A stretch of DNA of 30,385 bases from a virus. A program made the position numbers and the translations under genes. Below the pieces are notes generated by a model. The model ran no database searches and was not told the origin of the DNA. It saw only the letters and a list, made by a program, of their open reading frames with translations. The stretch lies in the IMG/VR virus record IMGVR_UViG_3300007234_000057, positions 1 through 30,385 of that record. One strand, written 5' to 3'. Shown here piece after piece: positions 7,452 to 16,171 of the stretch; positions within the stretch are counted from its first letter, which is position 1; each line of letters opens with the position of its first letter.

Positions 7452-7776
7452 AGATAAAAAAGATAAGATTATGGTTGTTTTTGGTTCTCAGCCAGAAGAA
7501 AACGATTATAAAGAAAACAAAAAAAATAACAAAGAAGAAAAATCAGAATCTCGACTAGAATATACGAGAGAAGATTTTGGGGGATATACGCCTATGGAAC
7601 TAGTTAATAAGCTAGAAGAGTCCAAGGATGCGATCGCTAAAGGTAGTACTAAAGAGGCTATAATGGCTCTTGATTCATGTATTGTTCGGATAACGGGTAA
7701 GCAATTACCAGAGAACGACCCGAACAGTTCATTGCAGACAGACCCATTTTACGACCTTAAACAGTCACTATCTTAA
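7444..7776 (+). CDS. Hypothetical protein preceding the scaffold
   Basis: A 110-residue protein starting at ATG 7444 with GAAGG about eight bases upstream; a TTG at 7429 in the same frame is less likely. After a short beta-like start (KIMVVFGSQP) comes a Lys/Glu/Asn-rich low-complexity stretch, then a helical part (MELVNKLEESKDAIAKG) ending near DPFYDLKQSL. Small proteins at this position before the scaffold are frequent in podovirus head modules, but I cannot assign a function. Confidence 0.65.
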   Translation: MHKDKKDKIMVVFGSQPEENDYKENKKNNKEEKSESRLEYTREDFGGYTPMELVNKLEESKDAIAKGSTKEAIMALDSCIVRITGKQLPENDPNSSLQTDPFYDLKQSLS

Positions 7777-7797
7777 AAAAATTTAGGAGGAAAACCG

Positions 7798-8586
7798 ATG
7801 GCAGAAGACATCCAAGCTGATGTTGCACCGGAGCAAGTCCAACCAGAAGTCACCCATGTTACATTTGGGCAAGGCGAGAATACGGACACTTTGGGCAATA
7901 ACAATGGACAAGTTGAAAGCGAGTCTATAAATTCATGGGAAGGGGATAAGCGTTTTGAATCGCACTGGGCCAAAGACCCAAATAAAATGTATGAATCATT
8001 GCGTTATCATGAGAAACGACAAGGTGACTTTGACAAACAGATTAATGATTACAAATCTCAAGTCGAAGAACTCCAAAAATATAAAAGCGACTATAATGAC
8101 ATGGAACAGTTGTTCAATCACCCGCAACTCGGAAGTGAATTAATAGACGTAATAGAAAAATATAACAAAGGTAATCAAGAACAAGTTTCCCCACAAACTT
8201 CTATTCAAGATGATAGACTAAACGATTTATTATCATGGAAAGACAGCATTGAAAAACAAGCCTTGTCACATTATGAAACTCAACAGCAAAATGAAGCTTT
8301 TTCAAAGATTGATAAATTAAACGATCAGTATGCGATTGCGTACGATAAAAATCAATTTATTGCTGAAATGAATAAAGCCCAAATCCCTAAACATCTTTGG
8401 TTTAACGAGTATAAGGCCAACGTGTTTGATCAAGTGATTGCTAAACATGGCACTAAAGTTGCCGAGCAAGCAAGCGAAAAAAAACAATCTGCGCAAAGTG
8501 TTCCAATCGGAACAAGTAAGATTGGCAATAACGTTTCAAATAATGATTGGGTACAAGATTTAAAAAATGCTGTGGGTGCGAATTAA
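7798..8586 (+). CDS. Scaffolding protein (head assembly)
   Basis: A 262-residue acidic, Gln/Glu/Asp-rich protein without Cys, predicted mostly helical with a coiled-coil centre (about 75-120), and ending in a short positively balanced tail (NDWVQDLKNAVGAN). Composition, length and its place immediately upstream of the major capsid gene are those of podovirus scaffolding proteins, which guide prohead assembly and then leave. A strong AGGAGG SD (about 7783) precedes ATG 7798. No protease domain is visible. Confidence 0.8.
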   Translation: MAEDIQADVAPEQVQPEVTHVTFGQGENTDTLGNNNGQVESESINSWEGDKRFESHWAKDPNKMYESLRYHEKRQGDFDKQINDYKSQVEELQKYKSDYNDMEQLFNHPQLGSELIDVIEKYNKGNQEQVSPQTSIQDDRLNDLLSWKDSIEKQALSHYETQQQNEAFSKIDKLNDQYAIAYDKNQFIAEMNKAQIPKHLWFNEYKANVFDQVIAKHGTKVAEQASEKKQSAQSVPIGTSKIGNNVSNNDWVQDLKNAVGAN

Positions 8587-8625
8587 TAAAAACTTGTTCT
8601 TAAAAAGAATAAAGGAGTAAAAAAA

Positions 8626-9621
8626 ATGGCATTTACAGCCGACCAACTAAATCAAGTTTATGCGGTAGTACCTTCTGCAATTGAAAAAGAAATTATTAAT
8701 CAATTGTTAGTAACTACAGCACTTTTAAACACTGTAACTAAAAAACCTATTCTTGAATATTTCGACGGTGGAGCTGATATTCAGATCCCAGTTCAAAAAG
8801 CAAAAAATAAGTCTGGCGGTTTTTTTAGTGGTGGATTTGATCAGAGAGACATTAGCTCTAATCAATTAATTACTAATGCAAAGTTTGATCTTAAATATCA
8901 AGATTACTCAGTTACTACAACCCTAAAAGAAATTGCCCTTACTTCAGGAGCAAACGCAGTTGTAAGTTTAATTGAAGAAAAAGTAAAATTAGCTGCACAA
9001 GACGCTGCTAACGTTATGGCCGAAGGATTGTTCGGGTCAGGCTCTGATAGTGATGGTTTTGCAATCAATGGATTTACAGACATTTTTGCTGCTTCTGGAA
9101 CTGCTTACGGTGGATTAACAAACACTGATTTTGACGATAATACTACTTGGTTGACAGAAATTGACACATCTACTAATACAATCAATTTTGCAAACATCAA
9201 CGGATTAGTAGGTAAATTAATTAATAAAGGTGGTCAACGGTACGCGCCTAAATTAATGATATCTAACTCGTATGTACAAGATAAGTTTTTAAATTCTCAG
9301 CAATCACAGCAACGCTTCACAAGTGAAAACGATTTAAAATCTGGGTTTGCCGGCGTTAAATTTAGAAATATTGACTGGTTTGTTGACGAATATTGTCAAG
9401 GGTCAGGGGATGCAGCTGTGGATGATAACCATTTGTATATCATTGCGCCTGAAACAATGAGCCTCAAGTATAAATATGGTTTTGAAGGCAAAAACGCCCC
9501 AACAAACGTGAATGCTCCATTGCCCAATCAGTCAGCAGTTCTATCTAAGCACGACATGGCTTACAATTTGGTTTGTAAAGCTCGCAGATACAATGGTGTC
9601 TTCAAAAATTTACAATCATAA
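8626..9621 (+). CDS. Major capsid protein
   Basis: A 331-residue protein with features of HK97-fold capsid proteins of podoviruses: a helical N-terminus (QLNQVYAVVPSAIEKEI), an E-loop-like glycine-rich region (KNKSGGFFSGGFDQRD), a spine-helix-like segment (VVSLIEEKVKLAAQDAANVM) followed by GLFGSGS, and a C-terminal beta-rich P-domain containing APKLMISNSYVQDKF. A very strong SD (AAAGGAGT, about 8611) and a position after the scaffold suit the most abundant virion protein. There is no N-terminal delta domain, consistent with a separate scaffold. Confidence 0.9.
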   Translation: MAFTADQLNQVYAVVPSAIEKEIINQLLVTTALLNTVTKKPILEYFDGGADIQIPVQKAKNKSGGFFSGGFDQRDISSNQLITNAKFDLKYQDYSVTTTLKEIALTSGANAVVSLIEEKVKLAAQDAANVMAEGLFGSGSDSDGFAINGFTDIFAASGTAYGGLTNTDFDDNTTWLTEIDTSTNTINFANINGLVGKLINKGGQRYAPKLMISNSYVQDKFLNSQQSQQRFTSENDLKSGFAGVKFRNIDWFVDEYCQGSGDAAVDDNHLYIIAPETMSLKYKYGFEGKNAPTNVNAPLPNQSAVLSKHDMAYNLVCKARRYNGVFKNLQS

Positions 9622-9646
9622 TAAAATTTAGAAAAAGGAGTAAAAT

Positions 9647-10153
9647 ATGTCATACATTAACGCAATTGATACAGATGATTTAGTAAACCCATCTAGCAAC
9701 AGAAAATATGATCTTGGTGCTAAGTTTGTTGACTACAACGATACAAATGCAATTAACAAAGAATACGTATATGCTAAAGCACATGGCGCATTAACACAGT
9801 ACCAGCCATATCAATTATCAGTTTTAAACACTGCTGGAGCAGAAGTTTCAACTAAAGCCCCTGCAACTACTGCAAGTGGCGCTACTGTTGTTGTTCCTCA
9901 AGTAGCTGTAAGTTCTGGGTACTACGCTTGGTTCTTAGTCAAAGGTGTTGGTACCGTATTAACCACTGACACTTTTGCAGCAGGTGATTACGCTGAAGTA
10001 TTGAACGCAGGCACTGGATTTAAATTAGACGGTGGTGTTTCTGGTTCAACTGCTGAAGGTGCGGGTTCCGTTGGAATCGCAACTACTGCAACTAGCGGTG
10101 GTTCAGCATCTTTCGTATTATCAGGTAACGTAGTAGCTGTAGCGGCTTCTTAA
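9647..10153 (+). CDS. Probable head decoration / cement protein
   Basis: A 168-residue protein following the capsid gene with its own strong SD (AAAAGGAGT). After a 40-residue N-terminal arm it is Ala/Gly/Ser/Thr/Val-rich with short beta strands (YYAWFLVKGVGTV, AAGDYAEVL), like small beta-barrel decoration proteins that bind the outside of heads. A similar strand pattern occurs in the two fibre proteins of this phage. The function is inferred from composition and position. Confidence 0.65.
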   Translation: MSYINAIDTDDLVNPSSNRKYDLGAKFVDYNDTNAINKEYVYAKAHGALTQYQPYQLSVLNTAGAEVSTKAPATTASGATVVVPQVAVSSGYYAWFLVKGVGTVLTTDTFAAGDYAEVLNAGTGFKLDGGVSGSTAEGAGSVGIATTATSGGSASFVLSGNVVAVAAS

Positions 10154-10162
10154 TAGTTTTTA

Positions 10163-10184
10163 GGGTGGTGGCCACGTGCCACCC
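10163..10184 (+). other. GC-rich hairpin after decoration gene
   Basis: GGTGGC (10167-10172) pairs with GCCACC (10178-10183) around a CACGT loop; an alternative pairing GGGTGG with CCACCC (10163-10184) also exists. This is the strongest GC hairpin among the late genes and lies in the 45-bp gap between two genes. There is no T run after it, so it is more likely an mRNA 3'-end stabiliser or weak attenuator that sets expression of the abundant head proteins apart from those downstream. Confidence 0.5.
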
Positions 10185-10198
10185 CCACAACTAAGATA

Positions 10199-10585
10199 AT
10201 GGCAAATTACCAAGATATAATTGCAAACAATGGAATTAAGTACTTCGCGTCAACTGGGACTGGTACAGATACCGACCCTTACATTCCATCAACGTCAACG
10301 GCGATTAGTGCCGAAGAGGTATCTAGTATTACTAATTTTAATGTGTCTATAGGCACAAGTAGCACACAAGTTTTAGCTGCAAACAGTAACAGAAAATTAC
10401 TAATATTAGTTAACGACAGCGATGAGCCTATTTATGTGTCACTAGGGGCAACAGCAACGCTTAATAATGGTATTCGTTTAAATGCAAGCGGTGGGGCGTT
10501 AGCATTGGATAACCCCATATTTAAAGGGGTAGTTAATGCAATATCAGCGAACGGAAGTAAAACGCTTGTAGGTGCCGAGGGATGA
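10199..10585 (+). CDS. Small beta-rich structural protein
   Basis: A 128-residue protein rich in Ser, Thr, Asn, Ala and Gly. The C-terminal 70 residues carry a pattern common in phage appendage proteins: SNRKLLILVNDSDEPIYVSL, then GIRLNASGG, which suggests a compact beta sandwich. Its TGA stop overlaps the fibre ATG (ATGA, 10582-10585), so the two are likely co-translated and may act together in the head or tail appendage. The SD is weak. Confidence 0.65.
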   Translation: MANYQDIIANNGIKYFASTGTGTDTDPYIPSTSTAISAEEVSSITNFNVSIGTSSTQVLAANSNRKLLILVNDSDEPIYVSLGATATLNNGIRLNASGGALALDNPIFKGVVNAISANGSKTLVGAEG

Positions 10586-12162
10586 CATACATCTATAACC
10601 CAACTGAAGGTGGCGGTGGTGGTGGTTCAGATAAGTTTTTATCATCACTAGGCTTTGACACTGGAACAGGTGTTCTCACAGCTACGATGAACGATAGTGC
10701 AACAAGAACCGTAGATTTAGATGGACGATATTTAGAAAACGTCGTAGAAGACACAACGCCACAATTAGGTGGAGACTTAGATTTAAATAGCAGTGACATA
10801 ACTGGTACAGGCGATATAAATATAACAGGCTCTGGTACTCTGTCAGGCGATTTGACAGTAGACACTAATACGCTATATGTCGATTCAACAAATAATCAAG
10901 TAGGCATTGGCACAACAACACTAGCAGAGGCGCTCACTGTCAATGGCAACGTTGAAGCTGACAACTTTATTGGTGGCTTACGTGGTGAGGTGCAATTTAA
11001 AGCTAAAGCCGGTGAGGCAATAACAAAAGGTGACCCATTATATATCTCAGGGTTTGATGTAAGTGGAAATACTCCGGTCGTTGGCATTGCTGATGCAAAT
11101 GATGCTAATAAAATGCCAGCGTTTGGGTTAGCTGAAAGTACAGTTTCTAATAGTGCATCTATAAATGTAGTTACTTTTGGGACATTGTCAGGAATAGATA
11201 CAAGCTCATTTAGTTTAGGTGATATTTTATATGTTTCTGACACAGGTACACTGACAGCAACAAAACCTTATGGTGAGTCATCAAAAGTACAAAACATTGG
11301 GAAAGTTCAACGAGTACATGCTAGTGCAGGAAGCATAAAAGTCGGTGGCGCAGGTCGTACTAATGACGTGCCTAATCTTAACGATGGGAATGTGTTTATT
11401 GGTAATGCAAGCAATACATGGGAAGCTAGGGCCTTAACCCTTGATGATATCTCAGAAACAGCTACAAATAAGCATTTTACAGCTAGCGACAATACTAAAT
11501 TAGATGGCATCGCAACGGGTGCAGAGGTTAATGTAAATGCCGACTGGAACGCAGTTAGTGGTGATGCGCAGATATTAAACAAACCAACAACAATTACAAG
11601 TGCAGAACAAACTAAGCTAGGGCATATATCCGTTACACAGGCAGTGGACCTAGACACGATGGAATCAGATGTAACAACTAACAACGCCAAGGTGACCAAT
11701 GCAACTCATACAGGTGACGTCACAGGTGCCACAGCTTTAACGATCGCTGATGAAGCCGTTACCAATGCAAAAATGGCACACGTTGCAACAGGAACGGTTA
11801 AGGGCAGAACAACAGCAGGTACAGGCGATGTGGAAGATATAACAATATCAACAACACTTAAAACAGCACTGGGTTTAGTTAAAGGCGATGTAGGGCTTGG
11901 GAATGTAGCAAATGTAGATACGACTAATGCAAGCAATATATCTAGTGGAACATTAGCAGAAGCACGACTACCTAGTATAGATGCGGATAATACGACAATT
12001 AGTAATTTAACAGTTACAAATTTAAAAGCTGGAGTACTTGATACAGATTTAACCAGTGTTAGTGCAAGTCATGATACGCTTGCAAGCGCTAAAGCAATAA
12101 AAGATTATATAGATGAAAGGGTACAGTATGCGTTGGATAATGCTACGCAGTATTTTGGGTAA
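10582..12162 (+). CDS. Tail fibre / appendage protein
   Basis: A 526-residue elongated, Thr/Asn/Asp/Gly-rich protein without Cys. After a glycine run (residues 9-14) come repeated beta elements with the fibre motif YVDSTNNQVGIGTTT near residue 100, a beta domain containing KAGEAITKGDPLYISGF (about 145-260), and further low-complexity beta repeats (ADWNAVSGDAQILNKPT). The C-terminus is a short helix (SAKAIKDYIDERVQYAL) of the kind that trimerises fibres. It probably mediates host binding. The ATGA overlap with the preceding gene indicates coupling. Confidence 0.8.
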   Translation: MTYIYNPTEGGGGGGSDKFLSSLGFDTGTGVLTATMNDSATRTVDLDGRYLENVVEDTTPQLGGDLDLNSSDITGTGDINITGSGTLSGDLTVDTNTLYVDSTNNQVGIGTTTLAEALTVNGNVEADNFIGGLRGEVQFKAKAGEAITKGDPLYISGFDVSGNTPVVGIADANDANKMPAFGLAESTVSNSASINVVTFGTLSGIDTSSFSLGDILYVSDTGTLTATKPYGESSKVQNIGKVQRVHASAGSIKVGGAGRTNDVPNLNDGNVFIGNASNTWEARALTLDDISETATNKHFTASDNTKLDGIATGAEVNVNADWNAVSGDAQILNKPTTITSAEQTKLGHISVTQAVDLDTMESDVTTNNAKVTNATHTGDVTGATALTIADEAVTNAKMAHVATGTVKGRTTAGTGDVEDITISTTLKTALGLVKGDVGLGNVANVDTTNASNISSGTLAEARLPSIDADNTTISNLTVTNLKAGVLDTDLTSVSASHDTLASAKAIKDYIDERVQYALDNATQYFG

Positions 12163-12435
12163 ATGATGGCAAGTATTACAGATCAACTAGATAAATACAG
12201 ACGACGACTTGAGGACAAATACATTCACGAAGACATGACTGCAAAACAAAAAGCAGATAGAAAAATTGTAATAGATATGGGAATTGATGCTATGGGGTAT
12301 GGCATTCATGACTTTTCACAAAAAATTGAGAAAGATGTAAATAGACATAAATTGATATTGAAGGGCATAATAAGTGGTATTGCGATTGTCTCAACGGCTT
12401 TGATTGGGATTGTTATTCAGCACTTATTGAGTTAG
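12163..12435 (+). CDS. Small protein with C-terminal membrane span
   Basis: A 90-residue protein (ATG at 12163 or 12166) with a charged helical N-terminal two-thirds and one C-terminal hydrophobic helix, about residues 66-88 (LILKGIISGIAIVSTALIG). The start touches the fibre stop. A tail-anchored protein between fibre and adaptor genes may be an accessory lysis protein or a virion membrane-contact protein; the sequence does not decide. Confidence 0.6.
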   Translation: MMASITDQLDKYRRRLEDKYIHEDMTAKQKADRKIVIDMGIDAMGYGIHDFSQKIEKDVNRHKLILKGIISGIAIVSTALIGIVIQHLLS

Positions 12436-12443
12436 GAGTAAAT

Positions 12444-13370
12444 ATGTTAGTAAGCGACGTTATAGATAGAATTAATACGGCTATAAGTGATGAGGACAGC
12501 ACCAAAGCTACAAGCAGTTTGTTTACAAATAAAAGAAAAGTTAATCAACTAAAAAATGCACTAGATGTGTATGCAAGTACAACTAAGGGTATTGAGGATA
12601 TTTATAGTACAGTTGTAAATTTATCAAGACGTGTTGTTGCAGGACCGACAGATGCAATAAGGTCTGAAGCGTATAGAATGGCCTATATATGGGTAACAGG
12701 AACGAAATACCCCTTAAATTATAAAGATTTAAATTTCGTTACGAGTGAGTTTCCGCATGCCACAGACGGAGGAATCCCAAGGTTTTTTAATGTGTGGGAC
12801 AACGAAATAACAATATACCCTGAAAATACAAATACCCCACAAACAACCACGCTTGACGGTGCAATTAGTGACAGCGCTACAACAATTACTGTAGCATCTA
12901 CTAATAATTTTCCCGATATAAACGGACGAATAACAATTAATAATGAAAAAATCCGTTACACAGCAAAAACAGCAACAACGTTTAGTGGATGTACTAGAGG
13001 CATTGAAAATACAACCGCAGCAAGTCATAGCAATACCGATACTGTCACACATAATAATTTTATTTTGTATTATAGAAAAAAACATTTTGTCATTAGTGTA
13101 GATGCTAATGACACCATATCAGCCACTGATTTAGCTAAAGAAATGGAAATCCCAGACGAGCATATTGAATCAATTATCGATTTAGTTGCGTATCGTTTAT
13201 TAATTCTAATTGATGATTACGCTAGGGCAGACCGCTATAAAATTGACGCAGCAGCCTTCTATAAGCAAGCAGCTAACGAAATACAAGCTGGATATGCAGA
13301 CGTTATACAAGCAGGTATGATTGGCGGAGCCTATGACTGGGAAGTTAACAATATAGGGAGTACAATTTGA
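12444..13370 (+). CDS. Head-to-tail adaptor-like protein with inserted beta domain
   Basis: A 308-residue protein. The N-terminal 120 and C-terminal 90 residues are helical and resemble the short adaptor proteins that bind under the portal in podoviruses (for example the P22 gp4 or T7 gp11 role). Between them, at about 132-205, sits a beta domain with NNFPDINGRITINNEKIRY and FSGCTRGIE, a module seen in many phage tail proteins. It lies directly before the nozzle gene, as adaptors do. The SD is AGGAGT. Stop and next start overlap as TTGA. Confidence 0.7.
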   Translation: MLVSDVIDRINTAISDEDSTKATSSLFTNKRKVNQLKNALDVYASTTKGIEDIYSTVVNLSRRVVAGPTDAIRSEAYRMAYIWVTGTKYPLNYKDLNFVTSEFPHATDGGIPRFFNVWDNEITIYPENTNTPQTTTLDGAISDSATTITVASTNNFPDINGRITINNEKIRYTAKTATTFSGCTRGIENTTAASHSNTDTVTHNNFILYYRKKHFVISVDANDTISATDLAKEMEIPDEHIESIIDLVAYRLLILIDDYARADRYKIDAAAFYKQAANEIQAGYADVIQAGMIGGAYDWEVNNIGSTI

Positions 13371-15133
13371 GCTTTGTTGTAGAGTCGTACCAATCTAAAG
13401 GACTACGAGACGATAAAGGGCGCAAGTTTGTGTCGCCTGATTATTTTTACAACATAGAAAATATGAACTATGACAGCATTATAGGGTGTCGTAGAATAAA
13501 AGCACCAAGTGTTCAATATAACGTAGGAAGCAATCAAATTGATGGTGGTTTTGATTTTCGGTATATTGATTCAGTAGGGCAATTTCAAAGTGAAAAAATA
13601 ATTGTTCAAGGGGGCTCAATCGTTAAAGACTTCCTGACTAGCCCGAGTACAATTTATACAGGATTAACAGCCGGTAAGAAATGCACGTTTGGGATTCTTA
13701 ACGATAAATTATTTATTTCAAATGGGTTCGATTATCCGTTGGTGTATGACGGAACTTATGTAAAACAAATGGGCGCACCTACTGCTAAAGACTTACTAGT
13801 TGCCGGTGGACTAACTGGTGACTACTATTACGCTATGAGCTACGTTGTTGATGGGGTTGAACTTATATTAGGGACTATTAGCAACACCATAACCGTATCA
13901 AGTAAAAGTATTGATCTTGATTTACCAGTTGGGATTGCTACCTGTACATCACGTAAAATATACCGTACAGAAGCAGGCGGAAGCACATTAAAGCTACTAA
14001 CAACGATTAATGATAACACGACTACAACGTATCAAGATAACACAGCTGACGGCTCACTAAGCGCAAATATTCCTAGTACGAACAGCTCATGCCCAACACC
14101 ACAATTTATTACTGTTAAAGACGAAAAGATTATAGGCGCAGTTAATGCTAATAGACCAAACTACTTGTATGTCACAGAGTACGAGGTAGAAGTATTTTTT
14201 AACACGTCCGGGGTATATGATGTTTCTGGTGTAGGTAATGACAATTCACCACTAACCGGCTTAATTGAAGACTATAATCAAATGGTTGTTTTTTCGGAAA
14301 ACCATATATACTTGGCGGATACGTCAGGCTTAACCACAAGTGTGAAACAAACTACATCTAACGTGGGCTGTATTGATGGTTTTAGTATCGCTAGAATACC
14401 AGAAAATGACGTATTGCAAGGTGGTATTATGTTTGTTTCTAATTTGTATGATGTCCGTATTTTTAGTGGTAACATTGCCACCAACCTTGCGACAAGTTTT
14501 GACAATTTAACAACAAATAATTTTAGTTCGGCTTTAAACAAAGATAGTTTAAAGAATCAACTAAAAGATAATCCACTAGAAGCAGCATTTTATGATTATA
14601 AGTATCATCTAATTGCTGAAACGTTTATGTATGTTTATGACATACGTAATAGTGGTTGGACAAAGTATTTTATAAAAACAACAAGTTATCAGCCAACGTA
14701 CTGGCGGTTTTTTCAGATCAATGAAGATTTGTATGTTACGCAGAAGAACGCAGGGATTGTTGAGCAAATGTATAATGCACTGACCTACAGAGGCGAAGAA
14801 CTGACAGCATTTTTTGAGACCCCTGAAATTGCTGTGGGAACAGAAAAGAAGTTTTATAAAAATCTTTATGTGTATTATGACAAATCAGGAAGCAATACAT
14901 TGACAGCACTTGCCACAATAGACAGCACTAAAACAGTAACGGCCACCATCACATACGATGGGGCGTATTATGATTTTGATTATTACGATGAAGATTATTT
15001 CGAAACCACAGAGGACGAAGAAGATTATAAAGTCGTATACATAAATAAATACGCTAATTGGATGCGGTTTAAGATAAGCACACAAACTCAAGCAGTGATT
15101 AAAGGTTGGAAACTGGAGGGTAGAGTTGTTTGA
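13367..15133 (+). CDS. Tail nozzle / DNA stabilisation protein
   Basis: A 588-residue beta-rich protein with blade-like repeats (FGILNDKLFISNGFDYPLVY, GDYYYAMSYVVDG, NQMVVFSENHIYLADTSG) typical of podovirus nozzle or stabilisation proteins such as P22 gp10 and T7 gp12, which plug the tail end and hold DNA in the head. The C-terminus is Tyr/Asp-rich. The start is TTG 13367, supported by GGGAG seven bases upstream and the TTGA overlap with the adaptor stop. Length and order (adaptor, nozzle) agree with this role. Confidence 0.75.
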   Translation: MSFVVESYQSKGLRDDKGRKFVSPDYFYNIENMNYDSIIGCRRIKAPSVQYNVGSNQIDGGFDFRYIDSVGQFQSEKIIVQGGSIVKDFLTSPSTIYTGLTAGKKCTFGILNDKLFISNGFDYPLVYDGTYVKQMGAPTAKDLLVAGGLTGDYYYAMSYVVDGVELILGTISNTITVSSKSIDLDLPVGIATCTSRKIYRTEAGGSTLKLLTTINDNTTTTYQDNTADGSLSANIPSTNSSCPTPQFITVKDEKIIGAVNANRPNYLYVTEYEVEVFFNTSGVYDVSGVGNDNSPLTGLIEDYNQMVVFSENHIYLADTSGLTTSVKQTTSNVGCIDGFSIARIPENDVLQGGIMFVSNLYDVRIFSGNIATNLATSFDNLTTNNFSSALNKDSLKNQLKDNPLEAAFYDYKYHLIAETFMYVYDIRNSGWTKYFIKTTSYQPTYWRFFQINEDLYVTQKNAGIVEQMYNALTYRGEELTAFFETPEIAVGTEKKFYKNLYVYYDKSGSNTLTALATIDSTKTVTATITYDGAYYDFDYYDEDYFETTEDEEDYKVVYINKYANWMRFKISTQTQAVIKGWKLEGRVV

Positions 15134-15605
15134 AGTTAAAGAAACTAAAATTTCTGTTAATGAGGTTATAGACAATGCGGAAGCTATAATTGCAACAGGT
15201 GAACCGGTAGAGATGCCATTAACTCATCGTTTTACTGACGGTATGTACATTAGAGAAATATTTATGCCTGCAGGAACATTGCTAACATCTAAAATACATA
15301 AAACGAGACATCCATTCGTGGTAAGTAAGGGAAAGTGTATAGTTTACGATGGAAGCAAGCCAGAAACTATAAGCGCACCTTACACAGGAATAACAGAAGC
15401 AAATACAAGAAGATTGCTTTACATTGAAGAAGATACTATCTGGACCACGTTTCACGTCACAAATAAAACCGATGTTGATGAAATAGAAAAAGAAATTATA
15501 AAAGATCATAAAAATAATTTAGTAGATGAAGAATTATTAAAAGAATTTAATAAAATTAACCGATCTAATAATACAACTATTAAAAATAAGGAGGCATTAC
15601 AATGA
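15126..15605 (+). CDS. Cupin-like protein in tail region
   Basis: A 159-residue protein. Residues 30-130 look like a single cupin barrel: MPLTHRFTDGMYIREIFMP, then GTLLTSKIHKTRHPFVVSKG, and later TIWTTFHV, with His residues at the spots where cupins bind metal. The C-terminus is a charged helix. TTG 15126 is chosen because GGAGGG lies five bases before it. Such proteins occur between tail genes in many environmental phages; whether it modifies a sugar or is structural is unknown. Confidence 0.7.
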   Translation: MFEVKETKISVNEVIDNAEAIIATGEPVEMPLTHRFTDGMYIREIFMPAGTLLTSKIHKTRHPFVVSKGKCIVYDGSKPETISAPYTGITEANTRRLLYIEEDTIWTTFHVTNKTDVDEIEKEIIKDHKNNLVDEELLKEFNKINRSNNTTIKNKEALQ

Positions 15606-16171
15606 GTTGGGTAGCTATCGGAGCAGCCGTTACTGGGGCTGTTGTTACAGGAGCTTTTACGAGCGAACAACAAAAAAAGGCGAGGGAACAAGAAGAGGCG
15701 CTGACAGAACAACAATTAGAACAGCAAAAGGAGCTAACAGAACTACAATTAGAACAGCAAAAACAGCAATTTTTAGGTATTGAGCGTGGTCAAGAAGAAG
15801 CACAACAAAGAGCAACACAAATAGGTCAAAAAGCGCAAAAACAGTTTATGGCAGCTACTGAAGGTCGCCCGCAACAAATATCACGAATACAAGAAATAAT
15901 TAGACAACAAAGACTGCCAGAACAACAACAAGCAATAAAACGAGGTCAGTTAGCACAGCAACAAGCAGGCGTTAGAGGTCCAGAAGCGGCTCAAATCACT
16001 TCAATGTTGGCGGGACGATTAGGTCGTGAACTTGGGTTTGACGTTGAGAAACTAGCGTTAGAGGAAGAGTTAAGGCGTCAGAGAAGCCGGGAGCAGTTGG
16101 CCGGACAACGTGGTTTAGTATCATTAGGACAACAATTACAGCCAATTAAAAGATATGGAGAGCGTGCATGA
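15602..16171 (+). CDS. Putative internal virion / ejection protein, Gln-rich coiled coil
   Basis: A 189-residue protein with an N-terminal hydrophobic, small-residue segment (VAIGAAVTGAVVTGAF), then a long Gln/Glu coiled coil containing repeated QLEQQKELTELQ-type units (about 25-90), and an Arg-rich C-terminal half with PEAAQITSMLAGRLGREL. A hydrophobic start plus long coil, in a row of three such genes after the nozzle, is typical of short-tailed phage ejection proteins that form a conduit across the envelope. Strong SD AAGGAGG. It overlaps the next gene as ATGA. Confidence 0.7.
   Translation: MSWVAIGAAVTGAVVTGAFTSEQQKKAREQEEALTEQQLEQQKELTELQLEQQKQQFLGIERGQEEAQQRATQIGQKAQKQFMAATEGRPQQISRIQEIIRQQRLPEQQQAIKRGQLAQQQAGVRGPEAAQITSMLAGRLGRELGFDVEKLALEEELRRQRSREQLAGQRGLVSLGQQLQPIKRYGERA

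Noticed and set aside
8597-8609. TTCTT-AAA-AAGAA hairpin before the capsid SD
   Set aside because: Only one G-C pair in five; too weak to call as terminator or riboregulator.
10593-11936. Minus-strand open frames of 76-130 codons within the fibre gene
   Set aside because: Low-complexity shadows of a Thr/Ala/Val-rich coding sequence, without SD and against the direction of the operon.
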